Assembly: GCA_963970005.1 (NCBI GenBank)
Contig: CAXAMN010025361.1
Location: forward strand, 688,274-752,273
Direction: 5' to 3'
DNA length: 64,000 nt
Source: Durusdinium trenchii
Taxonomy: Eukaryota; Sar; Dinophyceae; Suessiales; Symbiodiniaceae
This document shows, piece by piece, positions 23,509 through 35,540 of this stretch. Position numbers and translations under genes: made by a program. Under the pieces are notes generated by a model. That model was not told the origin of the DNA. It was given only the letters and a program-made list of their open reading frames with translations, and ran no database searches. Position 1 is the first letter of the stretch. Each line of letters starts with the position of its first letter.

Positions 23509-23739
23509 TCATACCAATGAGTTGTAAGAGTCCTTGGGTGGCTGCTTTTTCAGCTCCATCCGATCATCCTGCTTACGTTCCTCTAGTTTGGCGGAACGTA
23601 CAACGCTTAATCCCTTCGGAACTTCGGAATCGCCATCCTTGTTGTTGGCAAACTTGGTGTTGCTAGGCGCAAACCAGGCCTGGCAAGTCAAGGCAAATTT
23701 GCCATTGGGCCCTAGGTACAATGACTGTACCCATAGCAA
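23509..23739 (-). CDS. Unknown 76-aa reading frame, probable exon
   Basis: The frame from ATG 23739 to TGA 23509 is protein-like throughout: SLYLGPNGKFALTCQAWF, then KDGDSEVPKGLSVV and a charged, Lys/Glu-rich C-terminus with ELKKQPPKDSYN. The antisense ORF here is a shadow. It could be a last exon or a small gene. I do not recognise it. Confidence 0.45.
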   Translation of the reverse strand: MLWVQSLYLGPNGKFALTCQAWFAPSNTKFANNKDGDSEVPKGLSVVRSAKLEERKQDDRMELKKQPPKDSYNSLV

Positions 23740-24071
23740 TGCGTCGTTTATCTGTCACTGAAGTGTCTGCAATTCAACCTATAGCCAAAAGCCAACAATG
23801 CATTGGAGACCCCAAATGGACAAACTAACAAATCTTCAATCTATATATATATATATATGGTGACTATAGAAAAAGGTTTATCCACACCAACTCACATTTA
23901 ATAACAGTAATACTTAGCCGCGGTCTGGACAGTTGTGATGACCCGGTGCTATCCGGCTGATGGTTCCTACAGGCTGCACATATGGCTCTCCAAACAGTGA
24001 CATCCCCAACGGTCAAGAGGCACGTTGTGAGACCAACGGCATGGAAACACTTCTGGCCACACCGTCCGAAA

Positions 24072-24305
24072 TCATCCTAAATCCTGAAGCAAAACAACAC
24101 TGCCAACATCTGCCAAAGGTTTACTGTTAGTTCTCAACAATATCAGTGATAAGCTAAGTGCCCGAAGAGCCAGTGGCACCTCATCCAAGCGAACATCCGG
24201 CACTGCCTCACCAGATCGGTGGACATTGACACCAAGTCCAGCAAAGCTCAGGTGATTGCTCTGAGCACTTGGTAGAAGCGGTAGAAGAGCAGCATGTTCT
24301 TGCAA
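24072..24305 (-). CDS. Unknown 77-aa reading frame, probable exon
   Basis: The frame contains HLSFAGLGVNVHRSGEAV, then DVRLDEVPLALRALSLSLIL and SVVLLQDLG, ending with TGA. It lies downstream of the transglutaminase-like exons on the same strand and could be a distal exon of that gene, but the link is not shown. No motif recognised. Confidence 0.38.
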   Translation of the reverse strand: MQEHAALLPLLPSAQSNHLSFAGLGVNVHRSGEAVPDVRLDEVPLALRALSLSLILLRTNSKPLADVGSVVLLQDLG

Positions 24306-25599
24306 CCCACAGGTTTGGAAGGTGATCTGCCCCAGCAGGTTGCAACATTTGCCTTCTATGCCGATGACAAAGCCGCCCTAAAGATTCCATTCACCCAAAC
24401 AGGGGCAACCATGGCCAAGCATGTGAGCACTGGTCAAAAGCCCCTGTAAAACCCTTTTTGCTGAATGAGAGTGGCTTCATCGATTTTGATACATGACTAT
24501 ATAGACTGAACCAACTCCACTAAATGTCACTAAAGAATCGAGGCAATTCTGGAGTCCTGGATGCGTTTCTTGCAGGATGGACTCAACTACCATGGAAATC
24601 AAGTATTAAACAAGAGCGTCGGCATACGTGGGGCAAACCTTAGGTTTCACACTTTGGACATGGCACCCAGGTCCCTGTCCTCCTTTGAACACACGACCCA
24701 CTGGGGGACGAACCGCTCGGACAGTTCCAGTCTCTCGGAGACCCGACATCAAAGAAGTGCCAGCCATCGCCCGTCCTTGGCGCCCGTTGGGCGGTGGGGT
24801 GCGGACGGTGCGTGTCAGCCCCGAACCCCCACCGTTGGGCCAAGGCTAAGGACCAGCACCCAGAAGCATCCATGGTCGCTTTTTGGTGTCTATTTTTTCA
24901 GATTGAGATTGAAGGATTCCGTCTTTATGTTGAGACATGACATCCCGTCGTGTTGTCCCGTGGACGCACCCAAGACCCCATCGACGCCCTCATGTCTAGA
25001 ATCACTGACAAAAAGGTACCATCCCGGAGCTTTTTGGCACCACCTATATCAGATTTGGGATCTCTGGATTTGCACCTTACTCAGGATCAATCCTCCAAAC
25101 GTCTGTAGGAGATCATCCTATCCTGAGCGAATCTCTACACCACTGACAGGCCACTGGGTGGATCGAGTATAGTATACCTGACAACCAAGTCATCTCAGCA
25201 CGTGCACATTCAAATCAATCCCTCGTAATTTGGCGCATGGGGATGCTGATTCCGCAAACAAATATCATATATTTTGGATCACCCAACTTGTAAAGGAGGG
25301 GATCATAAGTTATATTATGCTACATGTTTGGATATTGGAATGCTTGGAGCTGGGGGCGCCAGCGATTCGAGGGGGGTCAACACAATGTAATGAACATTGA
25401 TGTCGGCTTTTTAAGATATGCCGTTTTTGTGTCCTCTTTGGTGTTTCTGGGCACACCGGTTCCAGAATATTTCTGTAATGGTCTGTATGACGGGTAAGAG
25501 AGGCATGTCTTTTCATCATCAAGACCCCCATCGTATGCAAGGGCATGGGTACACTTTGGTCGATGCAAATAACATGTTCACTAACAGGTTCTTCTTGGA

Positions 25600-25665
25600 G
25601 GCTGTATGCTACCAGGAGCAAAGGGCATCGCTACTAGGAGCAAGGACGCTACTATCATGTTATCG
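25600..25665. repeat. CTACTAGGAGCAA-type dispersed repeat, copy 1
   Basis: GCTACCAGGAGCAAAGGGCATCGCTACTAGGAGCAAGGACGCTACT-type phrase. Related clusters lie at 45815-45945 and 56828-56905. Confidence 0.55.
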
Positions 25666-25975
25666 GCCAATCAAAAACATGATAAAATGCCCTGCTGCGA
25701 ATGAACATCCGGAGACGAGGAAATGTGTACTTTGGCCGCACCCTCCTCGGAACACAATGTATCATATTATATACCTGCATTTTACGATCGGGTGATTCAC
25801 TTATATAGGCTAGGGCTTGCTTGTCATCTACCTGAAAGTCGGCTTTTTGTTGATAGAAATGGCCGGAATATGACCTCAACTCTCCAAATCAGTGACTGGT
25901 TGGTGGTCAGAAGGTTCAATTATCCCAAGTAAAGGTTAAAGTTACACTGCTATGTAAAACAAAATAAACTGAAAC

Positions 25976-28900
25976 CCTGGTGAGGTTGCTCCCAATGTCT
26001 TCGTCCACCGCCGTCCACCGCGCGACGGCCCGAGGCTCTGGCCAAACCTCCACCCAGTTGTGATTGCCACCCGTCGGAATCTCAGGCACAGCGCAGCTGG
26101 CGGGCGGCTAGAACCGCACCTGTGATGACTGTCATAGCGAGGGTCCACCATTCCTGGCAAAAAACACACTTCTCGCTTGTTGTTCATGTGTTTTGGCCTC
26201 TAGCCACTCTAGCCTCTCGAGCCAAGGCTAGGCAAGAAACATTTCAAGAGTCCCCAATTACGCAAGCCTCACAGCAGTGGGCTGACGTCTGGCATAGGCC
26301 CCCCAACGTTCCACTGCGGCGTTCCAACCTGAGAGCGGCATGGCCTTCCCAAAGCTGGGGAATTCTGAACCAACGGACCGAAGAAATGTGGAACCTGGTG
26401 GGGTTGTGGACATTCCTTGCCGATTTTGGATGCAAAGACTTGGTCCTGGTGAATCAACAGGACTTGTCACAAGGTTAAAGGGTGGTGCGACACACAAAAA
26501 CGTCTAAGTCTTCAGATGTGCTTGATGGTGGCGGTTTCCTCCCTGCAACATGCATCGTACCGACGCCAGCATGTTTTTGGTTAAAGATTGGTCTAGCTAC
26601 TAAGAATCAACGGTTTGAGAAGGGCAGGGGTACCATTTGGGTCTCCAGCACACAAATCAAAACAGTGGAACCCAAGCTTGAACAAAGTAGCTCTCACTGT
26701 CACTCCTGAAATTCAACCTCGGCAACACAAAACAATTGCTGTAGCTTCATTTGGCTTGTAAATAGATGTATGTCCCTATCTAAGCTGCCAAGCGGGAGTT
26801 GACCCGACGGTGAGTGCAAGACTCAAGACATGTTGGATCCCGAGGATCCAACATGTAGGCCGCAGTTCGGTGAAGAAAAGGTTTCAGTCGGATAAACAAG
26901 GCCATTCAAGGCCGATCTTCACATTCTTCAAACAGGAGCTTCACAATCTTCAGGTGTCGTCCAAGTCCAAAGGCCGCTGAATTTAGTCTGTCCCCCAAAA
27001 TGGCCAGCACGCTTAAGTTCATGCTCAAATGCTGGTTGTTCACATGGACCCTGCAAAACAAACCCTTCTCAACAAGTGCCGTGGTCCTTCACCGCACGGC
27101 AGCGACCCCCCCTGCCAGCTTGCTGAGCTCGCGGCCAGTCGTGCTGGGATGCCCACCGACCGCAAGCCATCCTGGCGGCTGAAGCTTGGGGAAAGCAGCC
27201 TGAAATATCTCTTGAACCACCTGCACGCGGCACCTAATTTTATGGGGTCCATCGGATTCAAGTGAACTCATGACAGAATCTGTCCCAAGATCTTGTCATT
27301 GTTCTTCATCCGACCACACTTGGGGATAGTGGTAATCTTTCAATATGTTTCATCAAGCCATATGATGCAGTATGAAGGATAGGTATGGATAGGTTCCAAA
27401 ACCTATTCCTACAGTCTTACTGTTGGATTCGATTGCAGTTGGCTTGGGTACTTGAACTTGGAGTGATCACACCTCTGGAGTGGTGAAACACGTGCGTCCC
27501 AACCTTCGGCCGGCAAAGGTGGGTCACCCTGGGTCTCCCCCGCGACAATCAAGATGGAGCTCCCGGTGCAAGAGGCATAGCCTGGCGGCCGGTTTCTATG
27601 CACCTCCCAGCCCAGCCCAGTGAGGACTGAAGACTAATTAGACCGACCCTCTTCACTTCTGATCGAGGACAATTCGAAGACCATACAGGTTGGTCTTTCG
27701 GTCTGATGTTGGCGACCGGACGATGCATAGCCAAGCGATTACTTCAGGGTTTATCACAATGAATTATGTAAATCAAGAAAACGCAGAATCAAGAATTCCC
27801 CTTATCCTGGAATGCGAAGGCTGCGGGACAGTGCTAGAAGCATCCAAAGGCTCCCAGCGTCTGGTGTCTCAAACTCAATGCGTGTTGCCACAGGATCACA
27901 GGGTACCGGTCAACGCTCTTTCTGTGATCGCTTCTGGGTGAACCAGGGTCTATGAAAACAGAACATGAAACACAATTAAAGATAATTAAAGCACGTCCAA
28001 ACTCCAGACGGCTCCAGTTGCATTGGGTGTATACGCAGATATTCAAAAGAGCAGAACTCCAAGCCAAAGAACCAGTTCAGTTCTATGACCAGGTCATCCT
28101 TCCTCCGCACATCTTCTGCCAAAGCCTGAGGTCAAGGTCTCGCTGATGGGCCTCGACATGACGTCGATCCGGGCATGGGAACCGCATGGGAATCCGGGCA
28201 GTGACCATGCAAATCGCGGTGAAACGCGTGGATGATAGTGGCGAATATGAATAAGGGAGAGAAACCTGTTAATAGTCATGAGGATCAGCGGCCCCCTCAT
28301 GGGTTACAGCGTTTGCAGCGGTCCATCATCTCTGATGAAACAGTGTCACCGCAACCATCCTGGAACACTATGGTGTAAATTCGGTAGCTTTTGCCATTTC
28401 CACCCAGCGCCAGGGCTGCAAGATCACCAGGCTATGGAACCCACGCACGCGGTGTCGACCTGGCTGGCAGTGTTTGGCCGAGGCGCGCCATCATCTCAGG
28501 AGTCAAATTGGACTTGAACACGACAGCCGTCTGGTTGGGCTTCCGCATGACCTGCATGACCGGAGGATGTTATGTGTGGAAAGGAAGGCCTACGCTACCG
28601 GTTACCGCCCTCGGCCGGAGGGCGTGATGAGACATGGGAACTCCGGGGTTTAGGGTTGTGCGTGTTTTTGAACCGCATTGGTTCGTGTATTATTTTGCAA
28701 AGCGGAGACTATTATATCATGTTGATGTTCTTTTGATTTCTTTAGCGTTGGGACAAGGTGATCATCTTCACAAGCGGCTTAGGACAGCGAACTGATTTCG
28801 ATTGTGGAGATATGTGGAGATGCTCCAAACTTTGTGAGAATCTTGCCAAGCCAAACCTACGTACCAAATCCATCTAGATCCTGGTGATGAACATGATTGT

Positions 28901-31900
28901 CATCCCCCCTAAAAAGGAATCAAATCCATCTGGAGTGTTTCCACGCCACAGAACATCCGGAAAACCCATCAATTTTCAATGGAGAAAGAACAAGCTGCGC
29001 CCTGGGTCCTAACCAAAAAAAGCTACAGCATACTGACTCCCCTCCAAATTCGTGTCACATCACGGCAGCCTTCTAGAAGTGATTGTCAATTGTCCAAACC
29101 GCTCTGTCTGTGATTTTGCAAAGGGGTTTGCATCCTTAGTTTTCAGCAGTTTACAACCTTAATTCCCCCAAACATTCCTAAAACATTTGTAAATCCATCT
29201 AAAGAAGGTTTGGAAAACGAGGACTCCACCGCGTGGTTGCTCTGTCAGCCAAACTCTCTAGACTAACAGCACCAAGAATGAATAGGCCTTGCCGGATCCC
29301 GTTCCTTTCCCAAAAGCAGCCAGGCATTAAGTTCATGCCACCTGATCTTGGATGTGGGATCCATCTGGGTTTATCTCTCTCTCTCTATGCAATATTCTAC
29401 TTTTAAAAACATCATACAGTATATATAAGTAACATGACACCTTAAAGTAAATATATGCGGACGGTGCCCCACGGTCACGGTGCCCCACGGCTAAGCAGGG
29501 GGATTCAAGATGATTCAAGTATCCTATGACAACCTATGACGCTCGCCTTGGGCGAGGCACGGAGCTCCTGGAAGATCCGGGGCACCAGGTCCTCTCATGG
29601 CCCATCTTCCAAGGACACCGGGGGTGTCAAGGACATGGGGGGTACCATGGAGTAATTGATACCTGGATGTCCAAATTAAAAATTCCAACATGTAAGGACT
29701 CATGTAAGGGTATATATATACCCTGGATGTGTCTTTAAATATAAGGTACACCCAGTGAAAGGACAATTTGGGCAATGAGTTTGGTGTTGGGGCCCAGCGA
29801 TGAGCCCATGCTGACCGTCAGACTGGAAGTGATGTTGATGCCCACTGCCTGCTTGCTGGAGGTGAACCCTTTGCAGCCATTTTGTGAATTCCCTCCGGTT
29901 CCCGAGGTTGGGAAAACCAAGCCTCCCGAAGGTTGACCACATATTGTAGTCTTGCCCATCTACTACCATAACATCTGCAAAGATTGATTCCTTTCTTCGA
30001 GACTCTGGCATCCGGGGGGAGCCCTGCCACTCGAGCCCAGTCACTCCTCCACGGCCCCTCGCAAGCTGGTGGCCCGCATGGCATGCGGGGCCTCAGTGGA
30101 AACACATCCAACAGCACTCCGTGCATGACTTTCACAAACGAACGTATATAATTCCGATAATTTTATGTGGGTTCCAGCTGCATCTCAACAATCGACTCCC
30201 TCCAACAATCATGCAGGTGGAAGATAGCCCCTTGGAAGACACATTTTCCTCTGCATGGAGGGAGTATTCCACTTCCATGCTTGTGTGTGTGGGTGGGGGA
30301 AGGGAAGCACACTGAACACTGCAACTGATCGCATATCGGTGAACACTGCAGCGAAAGGATGCAGCATCTTGAATGTAAGAGACTGTACCTAGTATTAGCA
30401 AACTATGCCAACTTTTGACAAAAGAAAATCACGTACAAAGATACTAAACAAACATAAACAAAGACAAGGATCGCTATCTATGGTTTCTTCATAAAACCTT
30501 GGATCTCTCCCAAACCTCGCGCGTGCCTTGTTACGGTAATGCAAACAAACACTCCCAAGACCTGGGAGCCAAAACCCATCGCCAAACTGCCTGGATACGA
30601 AGACAAGTTTCGGTCAAATAGCTGGAGCAACATTAACCATATATGTCAAGGTACGAGGATTGATCAGCACAACAACCATCCCAAATGCAAAAAACTGAGT
30701 TTTGTAGTGGTGCCTTTACCCTTCAATCAGCTCTTGACCCCTCTGATCCAAACCCACCCACCCACCTGAAAAAACATGTAACATGGCAGCCAAGGAAAAT
30801 AAACAACAGAACACACACACACTACAACATCAAACACATGGAGTAGACACACAGGTCAACACACGCCTGGCGTAACCCCTTTGGTCTTCGAACGGTGTGT
30901 TATCGGGGAGTCCTTCGTTCGGCGGGTCACACCGGGGGTCGCGCTAAGACCTGGAAGAAGCCCTCCCTCCAATGGTCCACGGGCTCATCGACCACCCTGG
31001 CAATCACCAGACATGGGAAGCAACATGTGCAAATGGTGAGAGACTGCGAACTCTTGGAGGACCGGTTACATGTACCAGGGCAGAAATTGAGGGAATCGGG
31101 GATCGATAAGACCACATCTCTAATGCACTTCGTGATGCCTTTCTACAAATGACTCAGCCGCTATTAGCGTTGATCACTCCATCAAGAGATTTAGAAAACA
31201 AGCTTATCCACAAAGGGCTGATGAGTTCTCACTGAGTCACTGGACATACCCGTCAACAATTGGTATGTTTCATATATTTCCGAGTTATGTCGGTTACACC
31301 CCTGAAAATTAACACTCCCCAGCAATCACTGGACATCTTCAAATGTTGCGCAGTTGGTCTGTTTCTTCCTCCTGCATCGCTACGTGCGGACGCTACGTGC
31401 GGACGCTACGTGCGGACGCTACTACAGACTACTTCGCGCTTGGCGCCATTGATTCATCGGTGTTCTCTGGTGCAGTCCACATGCGAACGTCAACGGGCCG
31501 AAATCAATTTGGACTCGACAAAGGCGGAAATGCTCCACTGTTAATCGAGAATTTGGTGGAAACGAATGGATGGCAAAGCTTTTGTTGGTTGGATCGTGTT
31601 GGAGTGGAAAGCCGTTCAAAGGAGTCGGGTTTCGATATCTGACACTTGGACATTGACAAACAGAAGTGAACCTTGTCCTGGTCATTGACATTGACTGTTG
31701 GCAGCCGCCCTGCATTTGAGTCATATTTTATGATATCTTACTTGGAGCTTGTGGGACAACGACAACGAAAACAGAACCTGGCGAGTCTTGACAGCGTCCA
31801 TTCGATAGTGGACCTGACCTATCATCTCTACATTGCTCTACATAGTGGGAACCCCATCCACTCAACAATCACTCTGGTCCACCTATAGAAGCAAAAGGAA

Positions 31901-32271
31901 TATTGTGCCTCCCGCAAGGCAAAGAAAGACCAAACTGCTTCAACTGGAAGCCGGATCCCACAAACATCCTATTGAGGATCTCCAAGATCTCAATGAAAAA
32001 ACACAACAGGGGCAGTACTGGAAGACTAGCCGATGGCCTTGTAAATCAAACGCACGAAGACTTCAAACTTGTTGCATGCTTTACACCCATAAATGCAGCA
32101 TAATAAGCATACCTCCAGAGTTGTGTACTATGAAGGCAATCTATCATAAATGGATCCATTACTTGTACTGCGCGCGCGCCCTGCTCCCAGGCAACCTGTA
32201 GGGCAAGACCTCTTTGAGGAAGAGCTCCTGAAGTAGCCAGCGATGAACCAACGCCACGCATTGGGCACCCC
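25976..32271 (-). CDS. Transglutaminase-like superfamily protein, six consecutive exons, both ends missing
   Basis: A Cys/His/Asp fold used for protein cross-linking or cleavage. Six exons join in phase: 32271-32196 (WLLQELFLKEVLPYR), 30996-30951 (VVDEPVDHWREGFFQ), 28551-28479 (KPNQTAVVFKSNLTPEMMA), 27581-27544 (GYASCTGSSILIV, catalytic Cys), 27171-27116 (DGLRSVGIPARLAA) and 26096-25976 (GGNHNWVEVW, catalytic His, then RWTAVDEDIG). Donors are GT, GT, GC, GC and GC, and the last exon is followed by GT. The order ELFL..VLPY, DEP..WR, PNQT..M, SCTG, LRS-GIPAR, GNHxWVEVW matches the bacterial-type transglutaminase-like family as I remember it. One or two exons may be missing between 30951 and 28551. 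The catalytic Asp, start and stop were not located. An intron-rich version of a bacterial-type enzyme hints at old transfer. Confidence 0.75.
28290..28415 (-). CDS. Exon-like stretch within the transglutaminase-like gene
   Basis: After TTGCAG the minus strand reads ALALGGNGKSYRIYTIVFQD then GCGDTVSSEMMDRCKR. It would join the 28479 exon in phase, but so does the SCTG exon, which gives the expected family sequence. It may be an alternative exon or part of another gene. Confidence 0.3.
29752..29880 (-). CDS. Probable exon, unknown
   Basis: G/C-rich third positions and reading GINITSSLTVSMGSSLGPN then TKLIAQIVLSLG, ending at a GT donor (CTGG|GTGTAC). It lies between two transglutaminase-like exons but does not resemble that family. 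It could be an inserted segment or a separate gene. Confidence 0.4.
31379..31420. repeat. Three copies of a 13-bp unit
   Basis: GCTACGTGCGGAC repeated three times head to tail. Confidence 0.85.
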
Positions 32272-32339
32272 CTAACATCCGCGGACGCTTGATGCTGTGA
32301 TTCTAGCGATTTCATCTGCGCAAACAGGCTAAAGTTCAA

Positions 32340-33930
32340 TTATGTTCAAATCATTTTCCAGCCCTACCACGAAAACTGGTCCTCTCACTGCCGGAGTCTC
32401 ACAAATGGTGGATAAGCGTCCTCTAGTACTACCTCGACCCTGGGAAGGATTCAACAGTATCTCAACCATGTGAAAAGTTCTCTGGCTTGATGTGTTGAAT
32501 TTCCCCTCTGCCTGTCTTAGAAAACTTATGGCACGTTTCTTATGGTAAAAACACTATGACTATGCTTCAAACTATGGCTTGGACGAAGCAGCCTGAAAAG
32601 TACAGCCTGCTCGACCCTTAAACAATGATAGACCATGGGCCCCTGGAAAACAATCTTGAATGCGGGGCTGCTCGGCTGCCCTGATTGTGGGATAGAGAGA
32701 GAGAAAGAGAGAGGGAATCTATGGGAGACCAATCTACTACATACTGTATCAACACGAGGTATGCATATGCGTTCCAAAAGAGGAACCTTCCATGCAACTG
32801 CTTCTGGGTTGCTACTCTCACTGGCCTGCTGCGGCTATGGCAATCTTTTGACATCTCTCAGGTCGCAGTCCTCCTAGACTGGGGCGAGATTTGACAACAT
32901 CGAGCACCTAGGACCTAGCTAGCAAAGCTGATTTGTAGATCTGCAAGCGCCCAACTGACTGACTTGCCCTCCCAACTTCGAGTGTTTATGCAACTCGCGC
33001 CCCATGCGAGAAGTGCCATGTTCTTCCATAGACTTACACCAATGGGCGTGCATCTAAAAGCTCTGGGCCTTCATGATTCAGCCAGCCGTGATTCGCCCGG
33101 TTCGGCGACCCGGAGGACCGGGGACCCAGAAATTCGACCAAGCACTGTACAGTTGATGCGCCCATCATGCAGAGCGTCAGGACAGTTCCTAAAGCGGCGG
33201 GACAGGTTCTTGCAGCATCAGTGAGCAGAACGAATCCAAGTGCCGAGTGACATAGAATCTGGATAAGAAGAAACAATTCACCTGCAAAGCACTTCCTACT
33301 TGCGTTGGCACCGGTGCTTTTGAGTGGGTGTGGCACCACCTTCGGTCCTCGGGAGGAAGAAGTAACGATCGTCCCCGGTTCGACCGGACCCACATGGACC
33401 CTTGGTCATCGCAGTCATCGCTCCATGCTACGGTTTGCTCCAACGATCTCCAAAAAATACGCATTATATGCGTGTATATATATATATAGACCCGATAGAT
33501 GGCCATCACCCATCTATACACCAATAGGAAGGGCACAAAGAAAACGATTTGAAGATGCGAAAACGAAGAAAATCACACAGACTTCTCACCGGATCATTGG
33601 GCCTTCTCCGATTGCACAGTCATCCTGAGTTCCATCGACTCCACCGACTGCGTGGATCCATCGACTCTGCCAAGCATCTTCCACCTCCGACTCCTCTGGG
33701 ACTTCCTCGATGCCATCACTGTAGTTCCTGAGGGGCCAAGACGCACGCGAAGATTCAAGGGTTGGTTGGTCAACTATGGGACGGAGTGCATGTGGGTCAT
33801 TGGAACAGTCTTACACCGGGTGGAAAGTTGTTGGCGCAACTCAAAAATAGCGGGAACAGCCGCGCCATGTATCTCCCTTTTCTCGCTATTTGGCAGTCAT
33901 CAAAGGAAGTTTAGTGTGCAAAACTTCCGT
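32340..33930. other. No gene recognised
   Basis: A GA-rich run (32690-32720) and a short TA run (33470-33490) are the only clear features. Weak minus-strand candidates near 33060-33200 are not protein-like enough to call. The 5' exons of the transglutaminase-like gene should lie here. Confidence 0.4.
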
Positions 33931-33956
33931 GTTACGGACATTCAACAGCTGTTCAA

Positions 33957-34185
33957 CCACCACTCATCATACACCACTCATCATACACCACTCATCATAC
34001 ACCACTCATCAAACCACCACTCATCATACACCACTCATCATACACCAGTCATCAAACCACCACTCATCATACACCACTCATCATGCACCACTCATCATGC
34101 ACCACTCATCATACACCACTCATCATACACCACTCATCATACACCACTCATCATGCACCACTCATCATGCACCACTCATCAGCTC
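33957..34185. repeat. 14-bp minisatellite
   Basis: CACCACTCATCATA-type units head to tail, about 15 copies with small variants (CATGC for CATAC, shortened CAAA units). The His/Ser/Thr-rich ORFs across it are by-products. Confidence 0.85.
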
Positions 34186-34255
34186 CAGTTAGCTCTAGTT
34201 TCAATAGCTCTAGCTCCAGTTAGCTCTGGTTTCAACAGCTCAAGCTCCAGGCAAC

Positions 34256-35035
34256 TTTGTGAACCTGCATGTGCAGATTTCGTGGCAGGTGCAGCACTTT
34301 NNNNNNNNNNNNNNNNNNNNNNNNNNNNNNNNNNNNNNNNNNNNNNNNNNNNNNNNNNNNNNNNNNNNNNNNNNNNNNNNNNNNNNNNNNNNNNNNNNNN
34401 NNNNNNNNNNNNNNNNNNNNNNNNNNNNNNNNNNNNNNNNNNNNNNNNNNNNNNNNNNNNNNNNNNNNNNNNNNNNNNNNNNNNNNNNNNNNNNNNNNNN
34501 NNNNNNNNNNNNNNNNNNNNNNNNNNNNNNCTTTGTGAACCTCCAGGTGCAGATTTCGTGGCAGGCACAGCACTTTGTGAACCTCCATGTGCAGATTTCG
34601 TGGCAGGCACAGCACTTTGTCAGCCTCCATGTGCAGATTTCGTGGCAGGCGAAGCACTTTGTGAAGCTCCATGTGCAAATTTCGTGGCAGGTGCAGCACG
34701 TTGTGAACTTCGAGGTGCAGATGTCGGGGCAGGCGCAGCACTTTGTGAACCTCCATGTGCAGATTTCGTGGCAGGCAAAGCACTTTGTGAACCTCCATGT
34801 GCAGATTTCGTGGCAGGCGCAGCACTTTGTGAACCTCGAGGTGCAGATTTCGTGGCAGGCGCAGCACTTTGTGAACCTGCATGTGCAGATTTCGTGGCAG
34901 GCACAGCACTTTGTGAACCTCCATGCGCAGATTTCGTGGCAGGTGCAGCACTTTGTGAACCTCCATGCGCGGATTTCGTGGCAGGCGCAGCACTTTGTGC
35001 ACCTCCATGTGCAGACTTCGTGGCAGGCACAGCAT
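34256..35035. repeat. 42-bp minisatellite interrupted by an assembly gap
   Basis: Unit begins CTTTGTGAACCTCCATGTGC and continues AGATTTCGTGGCAGGCACAGCA. Twelve units follow the gap and one precedes it. Because 42 is a multiple of three and the unit lacks stops in several frames, long ORFs appear on both strands, for example a plus-strand 14-residue repeat LCEPPCADFVAGTA. Unit variants change amino acids freely, which argues against protein constraint. Function unknown. Confidence 0.85.
34301..34530. other. Assembly gap of 230 N
   Basis: Run of N inside the 42-bp minisatellite. Its length is not a multiple of 42, so the true copy number is unknown. Confidence 0.99.
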
Positions 35036-35039
35036 CTTC

Positions 35040-35540
35040 TGGGGAGCTGGAAGCTGAGAACTGGCGACTTTGTAGTACAACTTTAGTATGCGGAGTAATC
35101 TGGCGAGGTGGAGGCTGAGAACTGGCGACTTTGTAGTACAACTTTAGTGTATACGCGGAGTAATCTGGCGAGGTGGAGGCTGAGAACTGGCAAACTTGTA
35201 CTGCAACTGTAGTACGCGCAGCGATCTGTGGAGCTGGAAGATGAGAACTGGCGACTTTGTAGTACAACTTTAGTGCGCGGAGCAATCTGTGGAGCTGGAA
35301 GCTGAGAAAGCTCAGAACTGGCGACTTTGTAGTGCAACTTTAGTACGCGGAGTATCTGGGGAGCTGGAAGCTGAGAACTGGCGACTTTGTAGTACAACTT
35401 TAGTACGCGGAGTATCTGTGGAGCTGGAAGCTGATAACTGGCGACTTTGTAGTACAACTCTAGTACGCGGAGCAAGCCGTGGAGCTGGAAGCTGAGAACT
35501 GGCGACTTTGTAGTACTACTTTAGTACGCGGCTGAGTCAT
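35040..35540. repeat. 60-bp minisatellite
   Basis: About eight units starting GGAGCTGGAAGCTGAGAACT and continuing GGCGACTTTGTAGTACAACTTTAGTACGCGGAGTATCTGT, with small insertions. It follows directly on the 42-bp array. The minus-strand KVVLQSRQFSAS-type ORFs are by-products. Confidence 0.85.

Noticed and set aside
24561-25172. 203-aa plus-strand ORF
   Set aside because: No protein-like pattern. A minus-strand frame with DWNCPSG and CPKCE recalled a RanBP2-type zinc finger, but the cysteine spacing does not fit.
33652-35118. 488-aa ORF across minisatellites
   Set aside because: Built from three tandem repeats and an N gap; open frames on both strands follow from repeat lengths.
33957-35540. 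CRISPR array
   Set aside because: Units are contiguous tandem repeats of 14, 42 and 60 bases without unique spacers, in a eukaryotic genome.
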